Shown: positions 7,631 through 17,295 of the stretch, one piece after another
How positions within the stretch are numbered: position 1 is the first letter of the stretch
Layout: the number at the start of each line of letters is the position of its first letter
NCBI RefSeq assembly: GCF_015354615.1
Contig: NZ_JACAVQ010000009.1
Coordinates: 1 to 64,000, forward strand
Reading direction: 5' to 3'
Source: Aliidiomarina indica
GTDB lineage: Bacteria > Pseudomonadota > Gammaproteobacteria > Enterobacterales > Alteromonadaceae
DNA: 64,000 bases
Translations under genes and position numbers: made by a program
The notes under the pieces: model-generated
The model's database searches: none
What the model saw: only the letters and a program-made list of their open reading frames with translations
Told to the model about the DNA's origin: nothing

Positions 7631-9307
7631 TTATTCGTTATCAAGCATGGGCAAATCGAGATTGCTCTCTCGTGCCGCTTCTTTGGCGATGTCATAGCCT
7701 GCATCGGCGTGACGCATTACACCCGTACCTGGGTCGTTCCAAAGAACACGGTTAATGCGCTCTTTCGCCGCATCGGTGCCATCGGCAACGATCACCACGC
7801 CGGAGTGTTGGGAATAGCCCATACCAACCCCACCCCCGTGGTGCAAAGACACCCAAGTGGCACCACCAGCAGTATTCAGTAATGCGTTCAGCAGCGGCCA
7901 ATCGGACACCGCATCTGAGCCATCAAGCATGGCTTCGGTTTCCCGATTTGGACTGGCCACCGAGCCTGAATCTAAATGGTCACGGCCAATCACGATCGGT
8001 GCTTTTAGCTCGCCGTTTTTCACCATTTCATTAAAGGCTAGCCCCAGACGAACGCGATCTTTCAAACCCACCCAGCAAATGCGCGCCGGTAATCCTTGAA
8101 ATGAAATGCGCTCTTTTGCCATATCTAGCCAGTTGTGCAAATGCTGATCCAATGGCAGTAACTCTTTCACTTTCTGATCGGTTTTATAGATATCTTCCGG
8201 ATCGCCAGATAACGCCACCCAACGAAACGGACCAATACCTTGGCAGAACAACGGGCGAATATAAGCCGGAACAAATCCGGGGAAATCAAAGGCATTGTTC
8301 ACCCCTTCGTCTTTCGCCATTTGTCGAATGTTATTGCCGTAATCAAGCACGGCCGCACCGCGTTGTTGGAAATCCAGCATGGCTTGCACTTGCACGGCCA
8401 TCGACTGCTTCGCTGCCTTCACCACAGCCTGCGGATCTTGCTCACGCAATTGCGCGGCTTGCTCCATGGTCCAATTTTGCGGCAAATAGCCGTTCAATGG
8501 ATCATGGGCAGATGTTTGATCGGTCACCACATCCGGGGTGATTTGGCGCTTCACCAGCTCTGCATACACATCGGCCGCATTACCCAGTAAGGCAACTGAT
8601 ACCGCGCGACCTTCGTTCTTTGCTTGCTCTAAACGGGCCAACGCATCGTCGAGATCCTCGGCCTTCTCGTCGACATAACGGGTGCGCAAGCGGAAATCGA
8701 TGCGACTTTCATCGACTTCACAGGCCAGCATTGAGAATCCCGCCATGGTCGCTGCTAGAGGCTGGGCTCCACCCATACCGCCGAGACCGCCAGTAAGTAC
8801 CCACTTACCTGCCGCATCACCGCCAAAGTGCTGGCGAGCAACGGCACCAAAGGTTTCATAGGTTCCTTGCACGATGCCCTGAGAACCAATGTAAATCCAC
8901 GAACCTGCTGTCATTTGCCCGTACATCATCAAGCCCTTTTTATCGAGCTCGTTGAAGTGTTCCCAATTGGCCCACTCCGGTACCAAATTAGAGTTCGCAA
9001 TGAGCACCCGCGGGGCATCTGCATGCGTTGGAAACACGCCGACGGGTTTGCCGCTTTGCACCAAAAGCGTTTGGTTATCTTCAAGGCGATCCAACACCTC
9101 AACGATTTTATCGAAGCATTCCCAACTGCGGGCTGCGCGGCCAATACCGCCATATACCACTAAACCTTGTGGATGTTCAGCAACCTCAGGGTCGAGATTG
9201 TTCATTAGCATGCGTTTGGCGGCTTCTGTCTGCCAGCTCTTCGCGGTTTTTTCACTGCCCCGAGGGGAGCGAATTTCCCGGCTTTTGTCGATCCGAGTAA
9301 AGCTCAT
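7631..9307 (-). CDS. hutU: Urocanate hydratase
   Basis: HutU converts urocanate to 4-imidazolone-5-propionate, using tightly bound NAD+ as an electrophile. It has 558 residues, the usual length. It shows the family N-terminus ([20 protein letters not shown]), the glycine-rich dinucleotide motif [15 protein letters not shown] near residue 175, and the catalytic-cysteine region [14 protein letters not shown] near residue 410. [15 protein letters not shown] lies near the C-terminus. AGGAG precedes the ATG. The gene lies 32 bp downstream of hutC and 40 bp upstream of hutH, all leftward, so the repressor, second enzyme and first enzyme are probably one transcript. Confidence 0.98.
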   Translation of the reverse strand: MSFTRIDKSREIRSPRGSEKTAKSWQTEAAKRMLMNNLDPEVAEHPQGLVVYGGIGRAARSWECFDKIVEVLDRLEDNQTLLVQSGKPVGVFPTHADAPRVLIANSNLVPEWANWEHFNELDKKGLMMYGQMTAGSWIYIGSQGIVQGTYETFGAVARQHFGGDAAGKWVLTGGLGGMGGAQPLAATMAGFSMLACEVDESRIDFRLRTRYVDEKAEDLDDALARLEQAKNEGRAVSVALLGNAADVYAELVKRQITPDVVTDQTSAHDPLNGYLPQNWTMEQAAQLREQDPQAVVKAAKQSMAVQVQAMLDFQQRGAAVLDYGNNIRQMAKDEGVNNAFDFPGFVPAYIRPLFCQGIGPFRWVALSGDPEDIYKTDQKVKELLPLDQHLHNWLDMAKERISFQGLPARICWVGLKDRVRLGLAFNEMVKNGELKAPIVIGRDHLDSGSVASPNRETEAMLDGSDAVSDWPLLNALLNTAGGATWVSLHHGGGVGMGYSQHSGVVIVADGTDAAKERINRVLWNDPGTGVMRHADAGYDIAKEAARESNLDLPMLDNE

Positions 9308-9339
9308 TGCTCGTCTCCTTAAGATGATGCTGCTGCCGC

Positions 9340-10059
9340 TTAGCGGCTTGATCGTTGTGTTGATTTAAATGTCATGTGTCCGCCTAAGCGAAAGCGACTG
9401 CCCGGATGGGTGAGCGTGGCTTGGCTTACCACGCCATCGCGACACCAGGTACGTCGTTGAATTTGTAGGCAAGGTTCAATTGCGCTCATATCCAGCCACT
9501 CCGCAGTTTCCTTGCGCGGTAGCACCGCTTCAATTAAATGACTTGCTTCGGTAAGGGGGGTCACTTCGCACAAATATTCGTGCGGCGTACGTTGGGTAAA
9601 ATCTTGTTCAAGATAATTCGGCACTAGTACCGGATTAACATAGCGATCTTCCACTTGCACCGCCTGACCATTCTCAAAGTGCGTAATCACGGAATGGAAA
9701 ACTTGGCTATCTGGGTCGAGCTGCAAGGCGGCAGCAATATGAGGTGGGGTTGGTACGGCTTCTAACGAACGCACCATCGCATGATGCTTGTGATTGCGCA
9801 TCTTAATTTCATCGGCAATGTTGCGAATCGTCAATAATGCCGACTGGCTTTTTAACGGCGCCACGAACGTGCCCGAACCGCGCGTTCGCGTCACTAACCC
9901 CTCATCGGAGAGCTCCTGCAATGCACGCCGAGCTGTCATTCGGCTCACATTAAATTCAGCCGACAGCTCATTCTCAGAACTCACCGGATGGTACTCGGGC
10001 CACTCCCCAGATTCTATTTTCTGATAGATATGTTCTTTAATAACCGCAAACTTAGCCAT
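9340..10059 (-). CDS. hutC: HutC, GntR-family histidine-utilisation repressor
   Basis: This transcriptional repressor is released by urocanate. The 239 residues split into an N-terminal winged helix (about 1-75, with the recognition region [20 protein letters not shown] and the wing [11 protein letters not shown]) and a UbiC-like effector domain. That domain contains [14 protein letters not shown] and [12 protein letters not shown], typical of the HutC/FarR subfamily. It is the first gene of the leftward hutC-hutU-hutH unit and is divergent from hutI. An 85-bp intergenic region carries a TGTATATACA palindrome suitable as its operator, implying autoregulation together with control of both arms of the cluster. 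Confidence 0.95.
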   Translation of the reverse strand: MAKFAVIKEHIYQKIESGEWPEYHPVSSENELSAEFNVSRMTARRALQELSDEGLVTRTRGSGTFVAPLKSQSALLTIRNIADEIKMRNHKHHAMVRSLEAVPTPPHIAAALQLDPDSQVFHSVITHFENGQAVQVEDRYVNPVLVPNYLEQDFTQRTPHEYLCEVTPLTEASHLIEAVLPRKETAEWLDMSAIEPCLQIQRRTWCRDGVVSQATLTHPGSRFRLGGHMTFKSTQRSSR

Positions 10060-10097
10060 AATAGGTCCGTCTTGTAATTACGTAGGAATTTGCTATG

Positions 10098-10126
10098 TTG
10101 TATATACATTAGCAAGTTCGTAGAAT
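10098..10126. promoter_or_regulatory. hutI promoter overlapped by a putative HutC operator
   Basis: TTGTAT (10098-10103), a 17-bp spacer and TAGAAT (10121-10126) form a sigma-70-like promoter reading towards hutI (start 10145). The perfect palindrome TGTATATACA (10099-10108) covers the -35 box. Known HutC sites centre on a similar TGTATA-type dyad. This placement would let HutC block hutI directly and, from the same site, act on the divergent hutC promoter. Confidence 0.65.
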
Positions 10127-10144
10127 TTAGCAAAGGGTTTTTTT

Positions 10145-11419
10145 ATGTCGAACACCTCCATTCAACCCGGCTCAGTCACCTTCATTAAAAATGTGAAGGC
10201 CGCGACCATGACCGACGCAACCCTTGGCCTGATCGATGACGCCGCAATTGTGGCCCAACATGGTGTGATTCGGTGGATAGGCAAAGAAAATGCACTACCC
10301 ATGGAGTTTCAGCATCTTGTGCTCGCGGCGGAGGAGCGCCAAGACGTGACCATGATTGATGGCCGCGGCATGCTTGCTACTCCGGCTCTTACCGATTGCC
10401 ACACCCATTTGGTGTGGGCAGGAAGTCGTGCCAATGAGTTTCGCCAACGTCTTCATGGCGCAAGTTATCAGGAGATTGCCGCGAAAGGCGGCGGCATTCT
10501 CTCTACGGTAAAAGCCACGCGGGAAGCCTCTGAAGCGGCACTTTTTGATATGTCTCTGCCACGGGCGAAAGCGTTGCTCAGCCAAGGTGTCGCCCATATT
10601 GAGATTAAATCAGGTTACGGATTGCGATTAGAAGACGAACTGAAGCAGTTGCGAGTCGCCCGCCGAATTGGTGAGAGCCTGCCACTGCGCGTGAGCACGA
10701 CACTGTTAGCCGCCCATGCGCTGCCCCCGGAATACGCCGACGATAGCGATGGATACATTGATTACGTGGTACGGGATATTCTGCCCGCCGCCGCGAATGA
10801 AGGGTTAGTCGATGCCGTCGACGTATTTTGCGAGAACATTGGCTTTAGCCGCGAACAAACCGATCGGGTGTTTCGTGCCGCGCAGCAGCTTGGCCTGCCT
10901 GTGAAATTGCATGCAGAGCAGCTCAGCGATCAAGATGGGTCGGCGTTACTGGCATCCTATCAGGGACTTTCTGCAGACCATTTGGAATATTTATCTGATA
11001 AAGGCATTCGCGCCATGGCCGACGCCGGCTCGGTTGCTGTGCTCTTGCCCGGCGCTTTCTACTTTCTGCGCGAAACCAAACTGCCGCCGATTCAGGCGTT
11101 ACGCGATGCCAAGGTGCCTATCGCGATTGCGACCGATGCCAATCCAGGTTCATCACCACTGGTGCACCTGCCGTTGATGATGCACTTTGCTTGCACCTTA
11201 TTCCAACTCACACCGGAAGAAGCCTGGCTTGGCGTAACCAAGCATGCGGCTGCCGCATTAGGGGATCACCAACAGGGCACGCTTGCCGTAGATCAACGCG
11301 CTGACATTGCCTTGTGGGATTTAGACAGTCCCGAAGCGATTTGCTACCAGTTCGGTATCAACCCGCTGCGGCACTTATTGATTGGTGGCAAGCAAGTAAG
11401 TAAAGACCAACTCACTTAG
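10145..11419 (+). CDS. hutI: Imidazolonepropionase
   Basis: HutI hydrolyses 4-imidazolone-5-propionate to N-formimino-L-glutamate, the third step of the pathway. It is a metal-dependent amidohydrolase of 424 residues, slightly longer than the usual ~405. The metal-binding motif DCHTHLVWAGSRANEF follows the first beta domain. IEIKSGYGL, VKLHAEQLSDQDG, SADHLEYL and IATDANPGSSP are the other family blocks supplying His and Asp ligands. The gene runs opposite to hutC and is convergent with hutG; its last 45 bp overlap the 3' end of hutG on the other strand. Confidence 0.97.
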   Translation: MSNTSIQPGSVTFIKNVKAATMTDATLGLIDDAAIVAQHGVIRWIGKENALPMEFQHLVLAAEERQDVTMIDGRGMLATPALTDCHTHLVWAGSRANEFRQRLHGASYQEIAAKGGGILSTVKATREASEAALFDMSLPRAKALLSQGVAHIEIKSGYGLRLEDELKQLRVARRIGESLPLRVSTTLLAAHALPPEYADDSDGYIDYVVRDILPAAANEGLVDAVDVFCENIGFSREQTDRVFRAAQQLGLPVKLHAEQLSDQDGSALLASYQGLSADHLEYLSDKGIRAMADAGSVAVLLPGAFYFLRETKLPPIQALRDAKVPIAIATDANPGSSPLVHLPLMMHFACTLFQLTPEEAWLGVTKHAAAALGDHQQGTLAVDQRADIALWDLDSPEAICYQFGINPLRHLLIGGKQVSKDQLT

Positions 11420-12403
11420 TAATTGACCACAGGCTTTGTTGCCTGCCTCAAGCCCCGCCGGGTGACAGGCAGGCGCAGCTTCCGCTAAGTGCAGGTAGCG
11501 GGCCGTAGAATACGCCGCCAACCGCTGCACAAAGGTTTGCGCTTGGGCGAATGAGACGCCGGTGTAATTAAACGCACTGGCCGGAGCGCCGGTAATCGCA
11601 TCCACATCAAGTTCAATACCAAAGGGAAGCTGCCAATCGCACGCTTGCCGAGCCACTTCTGCCATCACTTTATCCATGCGACTCTGCTGCAACTGGTGCA
11701 TAGACACATAACTAGCACCGGCAGCGGATAGCTGATCTAACGTTGCCCGCGAGTTTTTCGCTTCATGCAAACTGACCACTTGATAGTGCTGCAATTTTCC
11801 TTGCTGATGAGCATAGGAAAATCCGTTACCGCTATGGCGGCCTTCCAAAGGTCGAAAATCAGAATGAGGATCAAGGTTGACCGCCCCCACCGGGCTGTTG
11901 CTTGCATCCGCTAATGCTTGAATGAGGGGCAGCGCATTATTGTGGCCACCCCCGATCAGGATAACGCGAGCACCGCTGGCAAACAGTGGGGTGAGTACAT
12001 CACGCACACGGGTATCGAGTTGCTGACATAAATCGCGCAGCGCGGTTAAATCTTTTGGGGTTGTTCCATCGAGAGGAGCGGCCGCAGACATTAAATCTTG
12101 GCAATCTACTTCACCGCCAAGCACGAGTCGGTCGAGCGGGAGTCGACCGGCGTCCTGCATATTCAAAAATTGCTGCAAAAATGCGGCAAAGCCAGCCTCG
12201 GCTCCACCCCGACCTAAATTCGCGCGCGGACCGATCGACTCTGGCACACCGACCAATACAATCGCCGTGTCATTCAGGCTTTCTAGCAAGGCCGACCATT
12301 GCTGCGGCGCCGCAATGGATTCACCAATGCGGGTTTCGCCAGCCCGGCTAGTAACAAATGCGCCCGGATTAACCGGGCGCCAATATGAAGGAGTATGATG
12401 CAT
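11375..12403 (-). CDS. hutG: Formimidoylglutamase (arginase/ureohydrolase family)
   Basis: HutG cleaves N-formimino-L-glutamate to glutamate and formamide, the final step of this pathway version. It has 342 residues from the ATG at 12403; a GTG one codon earlier is possible. Binuclear manganese-site motifs of the arginase fold are visible: VILIGGGHNNALP, AVNLDPHSDFRPLEG and FGIELDVDAITG. Near codons 9-16, GCGCCCGG and CCGGGCGC form an 8-bp inverted repeat with a 5-base loop (12360-12380). The gene follows rraA by 24 bp on the same strand. It is transcribed toward hutI, separately from the hutC-hutU-hutH unit. Confidence 0.92.
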   Translation of the reverse strand: MHHTPSYWRPVNPGAFVTSRAGETRIGESIAAPQQWSALLESLNDTAIVLVGVPESIGPRANLGRGGAEAGFAAFLQQFLNMQDAGRLPLDRLVLGGEVDCQDLMSAAAPLDGTTPKDLTALRDLCQQLDTRVRDVLTPLFASGARVILIGGGHNNALPLIQALADASNSPVGAVNLDPHSDFRPLEGRHSGNGFSYAHQQGKLQHYQVVSLHEAKNSRATLDQLSAAGASYVSMHQLQQSRMDKVMAEVARQACDWQLPFGIELDVDAITGAPASAFNYTGVSFAQAQTFVQRLAAYSTARYLHLAEAAPACHPAGLEAGNKACGQLLSELVFTYLLATNQ

Positions 12404-12427
12404 CACGTTGCAACACCTAACTTTGTT

Positions 12428-12913
12428 TTATTCGATATCGAGTGCTTCCGGAGATAGGATAATTCCGGTGCTATCTGCGTACAAATGATCTTCCGGCAGG
12501 AAAGTTACCCCACCAAAATTCACGGCCACGTCGCTTTCCCCGATCCCTTCAGAGGGCGCGCCTACCGGAATTGAAGCCAATGCCTGAATACCGATGTCGA
12601 GATCTTCAAGCGCATCCACATCACGAACGCATCCGTAACAAACAATCCCTTCCCAATCATTCTCTAGTGCTAATTCTGCAATGGTGATGTCGATCAGGGC
12701 GCGACGCATAGAGCCACCGCCGTCGATTAACAACACTTTCCCAGCACCTGGGTTTTCCAAAACTGTTTCGATCAGCCCTTTGTCTTCGTGACATTTAATG
12801 GTCACGATCTGTCCGCCAAACGATACCCGTCCGCCGTAGTTCACAAACATGGGTTCAACGACATCTACTTGATCTGCGTATAGGTCACATAGTTCCGAGG
12901 TGTTGTATTCCAT
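12428..12913 (-). CDS. rraA: Ribonuclease E activity regulator RraA
   Basis: RraA is a trimeric protein that binds RNase E and dampens mRNA turnover. The 161 residues starting [20 protein letters not shown] align closely with E. coli RraA throughout, including [43 protein letters not shown] and the end [16 protein letters not shown] use the ATG at 12913, which has AGGAG upstream; an open frame continues to 13054 but its extra residues are not part of the family. Its usual E. coli neighbour is menA; here hutG follows 24 bp downstream, so RraA may be co-transcribed with a histidine-catabolic gene. Confidence 0.95.
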   Translation of the reverse strand: MEYNTSELCDLYADQVDVVEPMFVNYGGRVSFGGQIVTIKCHEDKGLIETVLENPGAGKVLLIDGGGSMRRALIDITIAELALENDWEGIVCYGCVRDVDALEDLDIGIQALASIPVGAPSEGIGESDVAVNFGGVTFLPEDHLYADSTGIILSPEALDIE

Positions 12914-13012
12914 AAGAAACGCTCCTGCGGTGTTACGGATAAGAGGGGATTGACGCTTAGTATAAACCTTTTCCGGCAAGGAGCGAAACGATAACGACAG
13001 AATTCTCCGTAA

Positions 13013-13029
13013 CCAACGCAATGGGTTGG
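13013..13029. repeat. Degenerate copy of the CCAACGC palindrome
   Basis: The sequence CCAACGCAATGGGTTGG matches the dispersed palindrome family with one arm mismatch. It sits between divergent rraA and the GGDEF-EAL gene. A CCCCAACGCGGGG fragment follows at about 13042, perhaps a remnant of a second copy. Confidence 0.6.
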
Positions 13030-13160
13030 TTGCCTCACCCCAACGCGGGGCCACCTGACTCCGATGTGTGGGTCACCTACGCCAAGTTCAGGTTGATTTT
13101 TGGGCAAAAAACGCGTTAAATCAGGGCTACACACATAATAAAAAAAAGATTCGTGTATTG

Positions 13161-15260
13161 ATGCTATTCAGCGACGAAGCAGTTCTGGGAGCAACAAACG
13201 CTGGGCAAGGGCTTATGGTTCTTGGCTTTGCGCTGCTTCTCACCCATTATTTCCGGCTTTATCGACGTCCTTATCTGCGCTTTTGGTCTTATGCCGCCGT
13301 CTGGTTAGGCTGTAGTTCTGCGGTAAAATTAGTGATCGGCGCCAGCCAAGATTGGTTGGCGTTACCGGGGTTTATGGTTTCTGCACTGGAAACTACCAGC
13401 TTAACCCTGATGTATTTGTCCTTAGGATTGCTCGCTATCGGCGTGTTTGATATTACCGTTGATCGCATTCCCGAGCGACGTGCCCGGTGGCGTATCTATT
13501 TCGGTTGCTTAGCCATTGCCTTATTTACCTCAACAGAACTTGGCCCTGTTGGCGATCCGCTAACGTGGCAGCCGTTCTTCCAAAATGCCAGCCTATATCT
13601 TATTAGCGCCATCACCCTTGGCGTCATTGGCGGTGTGATTTTAGCTCAATCGACACCGACCATGGGGCCGCGGTTAATTGCCGCCGCTTTTATACTACAG
13701 GCGTTAAAAAATACCTTCTTGGTGAGCCTTCTTCTCATCGATAGCACCTGGCTTGGGTCGCAAATGGTGTGGGTAATCACCGGCATTGTTAACGTGGTAT
13801 TCCTCACCTCGGCCATGCTCGGTATTACGATTTGGTTGCTCGAGGCTGAGCGGCATAAAGCCATTGATGCCATTCAAAAAGCTGAATACGTGAATACCCA
13901 CGATGCGCTCACCGGCATCGAGAACCGCGATGAATTGATGACCAAGCTACCGGTGTTTATTGACTCTTGCCGAGGCGATGGGCGCGAGCTGGTTCTCTTT
14001 ATGTTGGGGGTGGATCGCTTTAAAGCCATTAACGATACCATGGGCCTGCGCGGTGGCGATCGGGTGCTGGTGGAGTTAAGTCAACGCTTACAAAACCTGC
14101 AAACCCGTCCTGTTGCGGTATCACGCATTAGTGGTGATGTGTTTGTGGTGATTTATGACCATGTGCGCGGGCGCGAAGATGTATCAAACCTGGCCTACGA
14201 TCTGCAACGTATTATTCAAAAGCCAATGATGATTGATGGCAAAACCATGAACATCACCTGCAGTATTGGGGTGTCACGCTATCCGCAGCAGGGCACCCGC
14301 GCTGAAGGCTTGCTCAGCAAGGCCAATATTGCCTTAGCCAATGCAAAACTGCCGGAAAGTCCGTCGGTCGTTTTCTATCGTGATGGTATGGATGACCAAT
14401 ACATCAAACTTGTAGATATGGAGCCTGAACTTCGTAAAGCGCTGCTACGCAACGAGTTTGTGGTGCATTTACAGCCAATTTTTGATGTCCGGACGCAATA
14501 TTTAAGTGGTTTTGAGGCCTTGCTCCGTTGGCAGCATCCGATAAAAGGGATGCTCAATCCTGATAACTTCTTACCCTTTGTTGAGCAGCTGGGGTTGTCG
14601 TCGGAAGTAGACGACTGGGTACTGCGTCATTGTGCAAAGCTGATCTCGCGCTGGCGCGCTCAAGGGGAAAAGGTGTTGCCCATTGCGGTTAATTTATCCG
14701 CCCGGCATTTCCAGCAGCCTGAACTTACCGACAAATTGCGCCGTCTGTTCCGTGAATACAAGCTCAAAGCCGGCGATTTGGAGCTAGAAATTACCGAAAA
14801 CGTGGCCATGTCTGATATCACCACAGGAATGAACGTACTTAATCGCCTACGCGATATGGGAATTCGTGTCGCCATCGATGATTTTGGAACCGGTTACTCA
14901 TCACTGGCGTACTTGCGTAAATTGCCCGTGGATAAAATTAAGATTGATCGCAGCTTTATTAACGAACTTATGGCGAGCAAAGAAGATTCCACCATTGTGC
15001 GCACACTGATTGAGCTATCCCACGTGCTAAATAAGCAAATTGTGGCAGAAGGCGTAGAAACCGCAGAGCAGTTTGCGCTGTTAAGCGAAATGCATTGTGA
15101 TTCAGTACAGGGCTTTTACTTCTCGCCACCGGTCAATGAAGAGAAATCACGCGGTATATTGCAAAAGTTCTGGCGTGAGTTTTTGCACCTGAGCCAAGCC
15201 AAATCGAGTGATGAATCCGCTATCGACAAGCCAACCCTGCCGGGAACCTTACGGGCCTAA
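13161..15260 (+). CDS. Membrane GGDEF-EAL protein, probable c-di-GMP phosphodiesterase
   Basis: This is a 699-residue protein if the ATG at 13161 is used; the frame is open upstream and no clear ribosome-binding site settles the start. About seven hydrophobic helices fill residues 5-225. A GGDEF-fold domain follows (about 245-405), but its signature reads SRISGDVFVV, so the catalytic Glu is replaced by Val and cyclase activity is unlikely. The EAL domain (about 430-675) keeps FEALLRWQHP, ELEITENV, IDDFGTGYSSLAYLR, KIKIDRSF and AEGVET, so phosphodiesterase activity is expected. It stands alone, divergent from rraA and convergent with hslU. Confidence 0.9.
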   Translation: MLFSDEAVLGATNAGQGLMVLGFALLLTHYFRLYRRPYLRFWSYAAVWLGCSSAVKLVIGASQDWLALPGFMVSALETTSLTLMYLSLGLLAIGVFDITVDRIPERRARWRIYFGCLAIALFTSTELGPVGDPLTWQPFFQNASLYLISAITLGVIGGVILAQSTPTMGPRLIAAAFILQALKNTFLVSLLLIDSTWLGSQMVWVITGIVNVVFLTSAMLGITIWLLEAERHKAIDAIQKAEYVNTHDALTGIENRDELMTKLPVFIDSCRGDGRELVLFMLGVDRFKAINDTMGLRGGDRVLVELSQRLQNLQTRPVAVSRISGDVFVVIYDHVRGREDVSNLAYDLQRIIQKPMMIDGKTMNITCSIGVSRYPQQGTRAEGLLSKANIALANAKLPESPSVVFYRDGMDDQYIKLVDMEPELRKALLRNEFVVHLQPIFDVRTQYLSGFEALLRWQHPIKGMLNPDNFLPFVEQLGLSSEVDDWVLRHCAKLISRWRAQGEKVLPIAVNLSARHFQQPELTDKLRRLFREYKLKAGDLELEITENVAMSDITTGMNVLNRLRDMGIRVAIDDFGTGYSSLAYLRKLPVDKIKIDRSFINELMASKEDSTIVRTLIELSHVLNKQIVAEGVETAEQFALLSEMHCDSVQGFYFSPPVNEEKSRGILQKFWREFLHLSQAKSSDESAIDKPTLPGTLRA

Positions 15261-15342
15261 CGCGAGTGTGAGAACTGAGCGGGGTTCAGCGCGCTCATGC
15301 TTACGCACGTGCACGCCTCACCCACTCATCATCCTGGGGGGA

Positions 15343-16680
15343 TTAAAGAATAAACCGGCTTAGATCTTCGTCGTCCGCCAAGCTGTTTAGGTGTTCATTG
15401 ACATACTCACGATCGATCGTAAGTTGCTGACCATCCATATCCGAGGCATTAAACGACACTTCTTCCATGAGCCGCTCAAGCACCGTATGCAACCGGCGCG
15501 CACCAATGTTTTCGGTTTTCTCATTAACCTGCCAGGCGATTTCTGCGATCCGGCGAATACCATCTTCCGTGAACGCGATACCCACACCTTCGGTAGCCAT
15601 CAAGGCCTTATATTGCACCGTTAACGACGCGCTTGGCTCAGTCAAAATACGCACAAAATCTTCTGTGGTAAGCGCACTTAACTCTACCCGAATGGGCAAC
15701 CGCCCTTGCAGTTCTGGAATCAAATCCGACGGCTTGGACATCTGGAATGCGCCCGACGCAATAAACAGAATATGATCCGTATTCACCATCCCGTGCTTGG
15801 TGCTGACGGTGGTTCCTTCTACTAACGGTAGTAAATCCCGCTGCACCCCTTCACGACTTACATCGGGGCCGCTCATATCGCCACGCTTACAAATTTTGTC
15901 GACTTCATCGAGAAACACGATGCCATTTTGTTCAACAGACTCGATGGCCTTTTCTTTGATCTCTTCGGGATTTAGCATTTTCGCTGCTTCTTCCTCGATC
16001 AACTGCTTCATCGCATCCTTGATTTTCAACTTGCGCTTCTTCGCTTTGCCAGAGCCCATATTTTGGAACATGCTCTGCAACTGCGAGGTCATCTCTTCCA
16101 TGCCCGGGGGAGCCATAATCTCCACGCCCATTTGCGGCATGGTGATCTCAATTTCAATTTCTTTATCGTCGAGCTTGCCTTCCCTCAGCTTCTTTCTAAA
16201 TACCTGACGGGTGTTTTCCTGATCATCCGCTTGCCGAGATTCTTCCTCACCCCAGGTTTTCTTGGCCCGCGGCAATAAGGCATCAAGCACCCGATCTTCC
16301 GCCGCATCTTCCGCGCGGTGGCGTAAACGCGCCATTTCTTGTTCCCGCATCATCTTAACGGCTGTGTCGGTTAGATCACGAATAATCGAGTCCACTTCCT
16401 TTCCGACATAGCCCACTTCGGTAAACTTGGTGGCTTCAATTTTGATGAAGGGTGCATTCGCTAACTTTGCCAAACGTCGAGCAATTTCGGTTTTACCGAC
16501 ACCGGTAGGGCCGATCATCAAGATATTTTTCGGTGTGACTTCCTGGCGCAATTCACCATCGAGCTGCATGCGGCGCCAGCGGTTACGCAGCGCTACAGAA
16601 ACGGCGCGCTTAGCATCCTGCTGACCAATAATGTGACGATTGAGTTCGTCGACAATCTCACGTGGGGTCATATTCGACAT
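15343..16680 (-). CDS. hslU: ATP-dependent unfoldase HslU (ClpY)
   Basis: HslU is the hexameric AAA+ ATPase that unfolds substrates and feeds them to the HslV peptidase. It has 445 residues, the standard length. Walker A is [13 protein letters not shown] near residue 57, Walker B is VFLDEVDKI near residue 255, sensor-2 is the [10 protein letters not shown] block, and the pore motif is GYVGKEVDS. The C-terminus DEDLSRFIL is the tail that docks into HslV. The start is 2 bp after the hslV stop, so the pair is coupled. Expression probably depends on the hslV leader, which carries a strong hairpin. Confidence 0.98.
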   Translation of the reverse strand: MSNMTPREIVDELNRHIIGQQDAKRAVSVALRNRWRRMQLDGELRQEVTPKNILMIGPTGVGKTEIARRLAKLANAPFIKIEATKFTEVGYVGKEVDSIIRDLTDTAVKMMREQEMARLRHRAEDAAEDRVLDALLPRAKKTWGEEESRQADDQENTRQVFRKKLREGKLDDKEIEIEITMPQMGVEIMAPPGMEEMTSQLQSMFQNMGSGKAKKRKLKIKDAMKQLIEEEAAKMLNPEEIKEKAIESVEQNGIVFLDEVDKICKRGDMSGPDVSREGVQRDLLPLVEGTTVSTKHGMVNTDHILFIASGAFQMSKPSDLIPELQGRLPIRVELSALTTEDFVRILTEPSASLTVQYKALMATEGVGIAFTEDGIRRIAEIAWQVNEKTENIGARRLHTVLERLMEEVSFNASDMDGQQLTIDREYVNEHLNSLADDEDLSRFIL

Positions 16681-16682
16681 GC

Positions 16683-17225
16683 TTACTCCTTAGTCGCAGG
16701 TTCTGCATCGAGTACTTCGATGGTGTGGTGATTGTTCGTGTACACGCAAATGTCGCCGGCAATAGTGAGACTCTTCTCGGTAATTTCTGGCGCACTCAAC
16801 TCGGTATTTTCTAACAAGGCGCGTGCCGCTGCTTGGGCATAAGGGCCACCGGAACCGATGGCAATCAGATCTTCTTCTGGCTGCACCACATCGCCATTGC
16901 CGGTAATAATGAGGGAGGTGGTTTTATCGGCTACCGCCAGCAAGGCTTCTAAGCGGCGTAGCATGCGATCCGTACGCCAATCTTTTGCCAGTTCAACGGC
17001 GGCGCGGGTGAGATGTCCCTGGTGCTTTTCTAACTTCGCCTCAAAGCGCTCAAATAAGGTAAAGGCGTCGGCGGTGCCGCCGGCAAAACCGGCAATGACT
17101 TGTCCGTTGTAAAGCCGACGAACTTTGCGGGCGTTACCTTTCATTACGGTGTTGCCCAATGAGACCTGGCCATCACCGCCGATGGCGACTTTATCGCCGC
17201 GGCGAACAGATACGATTGTGGTCAT
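16683..17225 (-). CDS. hslV: ATP-dependent protease subunit HslV (ClpQ)
   Basis: HslV is the dodecameric threonine peptidase of the bacterial proteasome-like complex. After Met removal, Thr2 of [20 protein letters not shown] is the nucleophile. [26 protein letters not shown] and [16 protein letters not shown] are family blocks. It has 180 residues, the usual ~175 plus a short tail. The ribosome-binding site AGAGGAA lies wholly inside the 3' arm of a perfect 12-bp hairpin immediately upstream, so translation may be structure-controlled. The gene is 70 bp downstream of the ftsN-like gene and 2 bp upstream of hslU. Confidence 0.98.
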   Translation of the reverse strand: MTTIVSVRRGDKVAIGGDGQVSLGNTVMKGNARKVRRLYNGQVIAGFAGGTADAFTLFERFEAKLEKHQGHLTRAAVELAKDWRTDRMLRRLEALLAVADKTTSLIITGNGDVVQPEEDLIAIGSGGPYAQAAARALLENTELSAPEITEKSLTIAGDICVYTNNHHTIEVLDAEPATKE

Positions 17226-17230
17226 GTGCT

Positions 17231-17257
17231 TTCCTCTTTATCGCTGATAAAGAGGAA
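17231..17257 (-). promoter_or_regulatory. hslV leader hairpin sequestering the ribosome-binding site
   Basis: On the plus strand TTCCTCTTTATC (17231-17242) and GATAAAGAGGAA (17246-17257) are perfect 12-bp complements around GCT. In the leftward mRNA the arm nearer the gene is the purine-rich AGAGGAA that serves as the hslV Shine-Dalgarno, ending five bases before the ATG. A stem-loop in the E. coli hslVU (clpQY) 5' leader affects mRNA stability, as I recall. Here the geometry also suggests translational or thermal control. No T-run follows, so it is not a terminator. Confidence 0.7.
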
Positions 17258-17295
17258 GTGAGGGCGCTAAGCAGAAATTTCAATAGGTGAGGGTG

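Noticed and set aside
12914-13054. N-terminal extension of RraA
   Set aside because: RraA proteins start at the MxYxTSELCD region, and a good AGGAG site precedes that ATG.
15261-15342. Terminator between the GGDEF-EAL gene and hslU
   Set aside because: Some CTGA/TCAG and TGAGC/GCTCA complementarity exists but no stem followed by a T-run, so I do not call a terminator.
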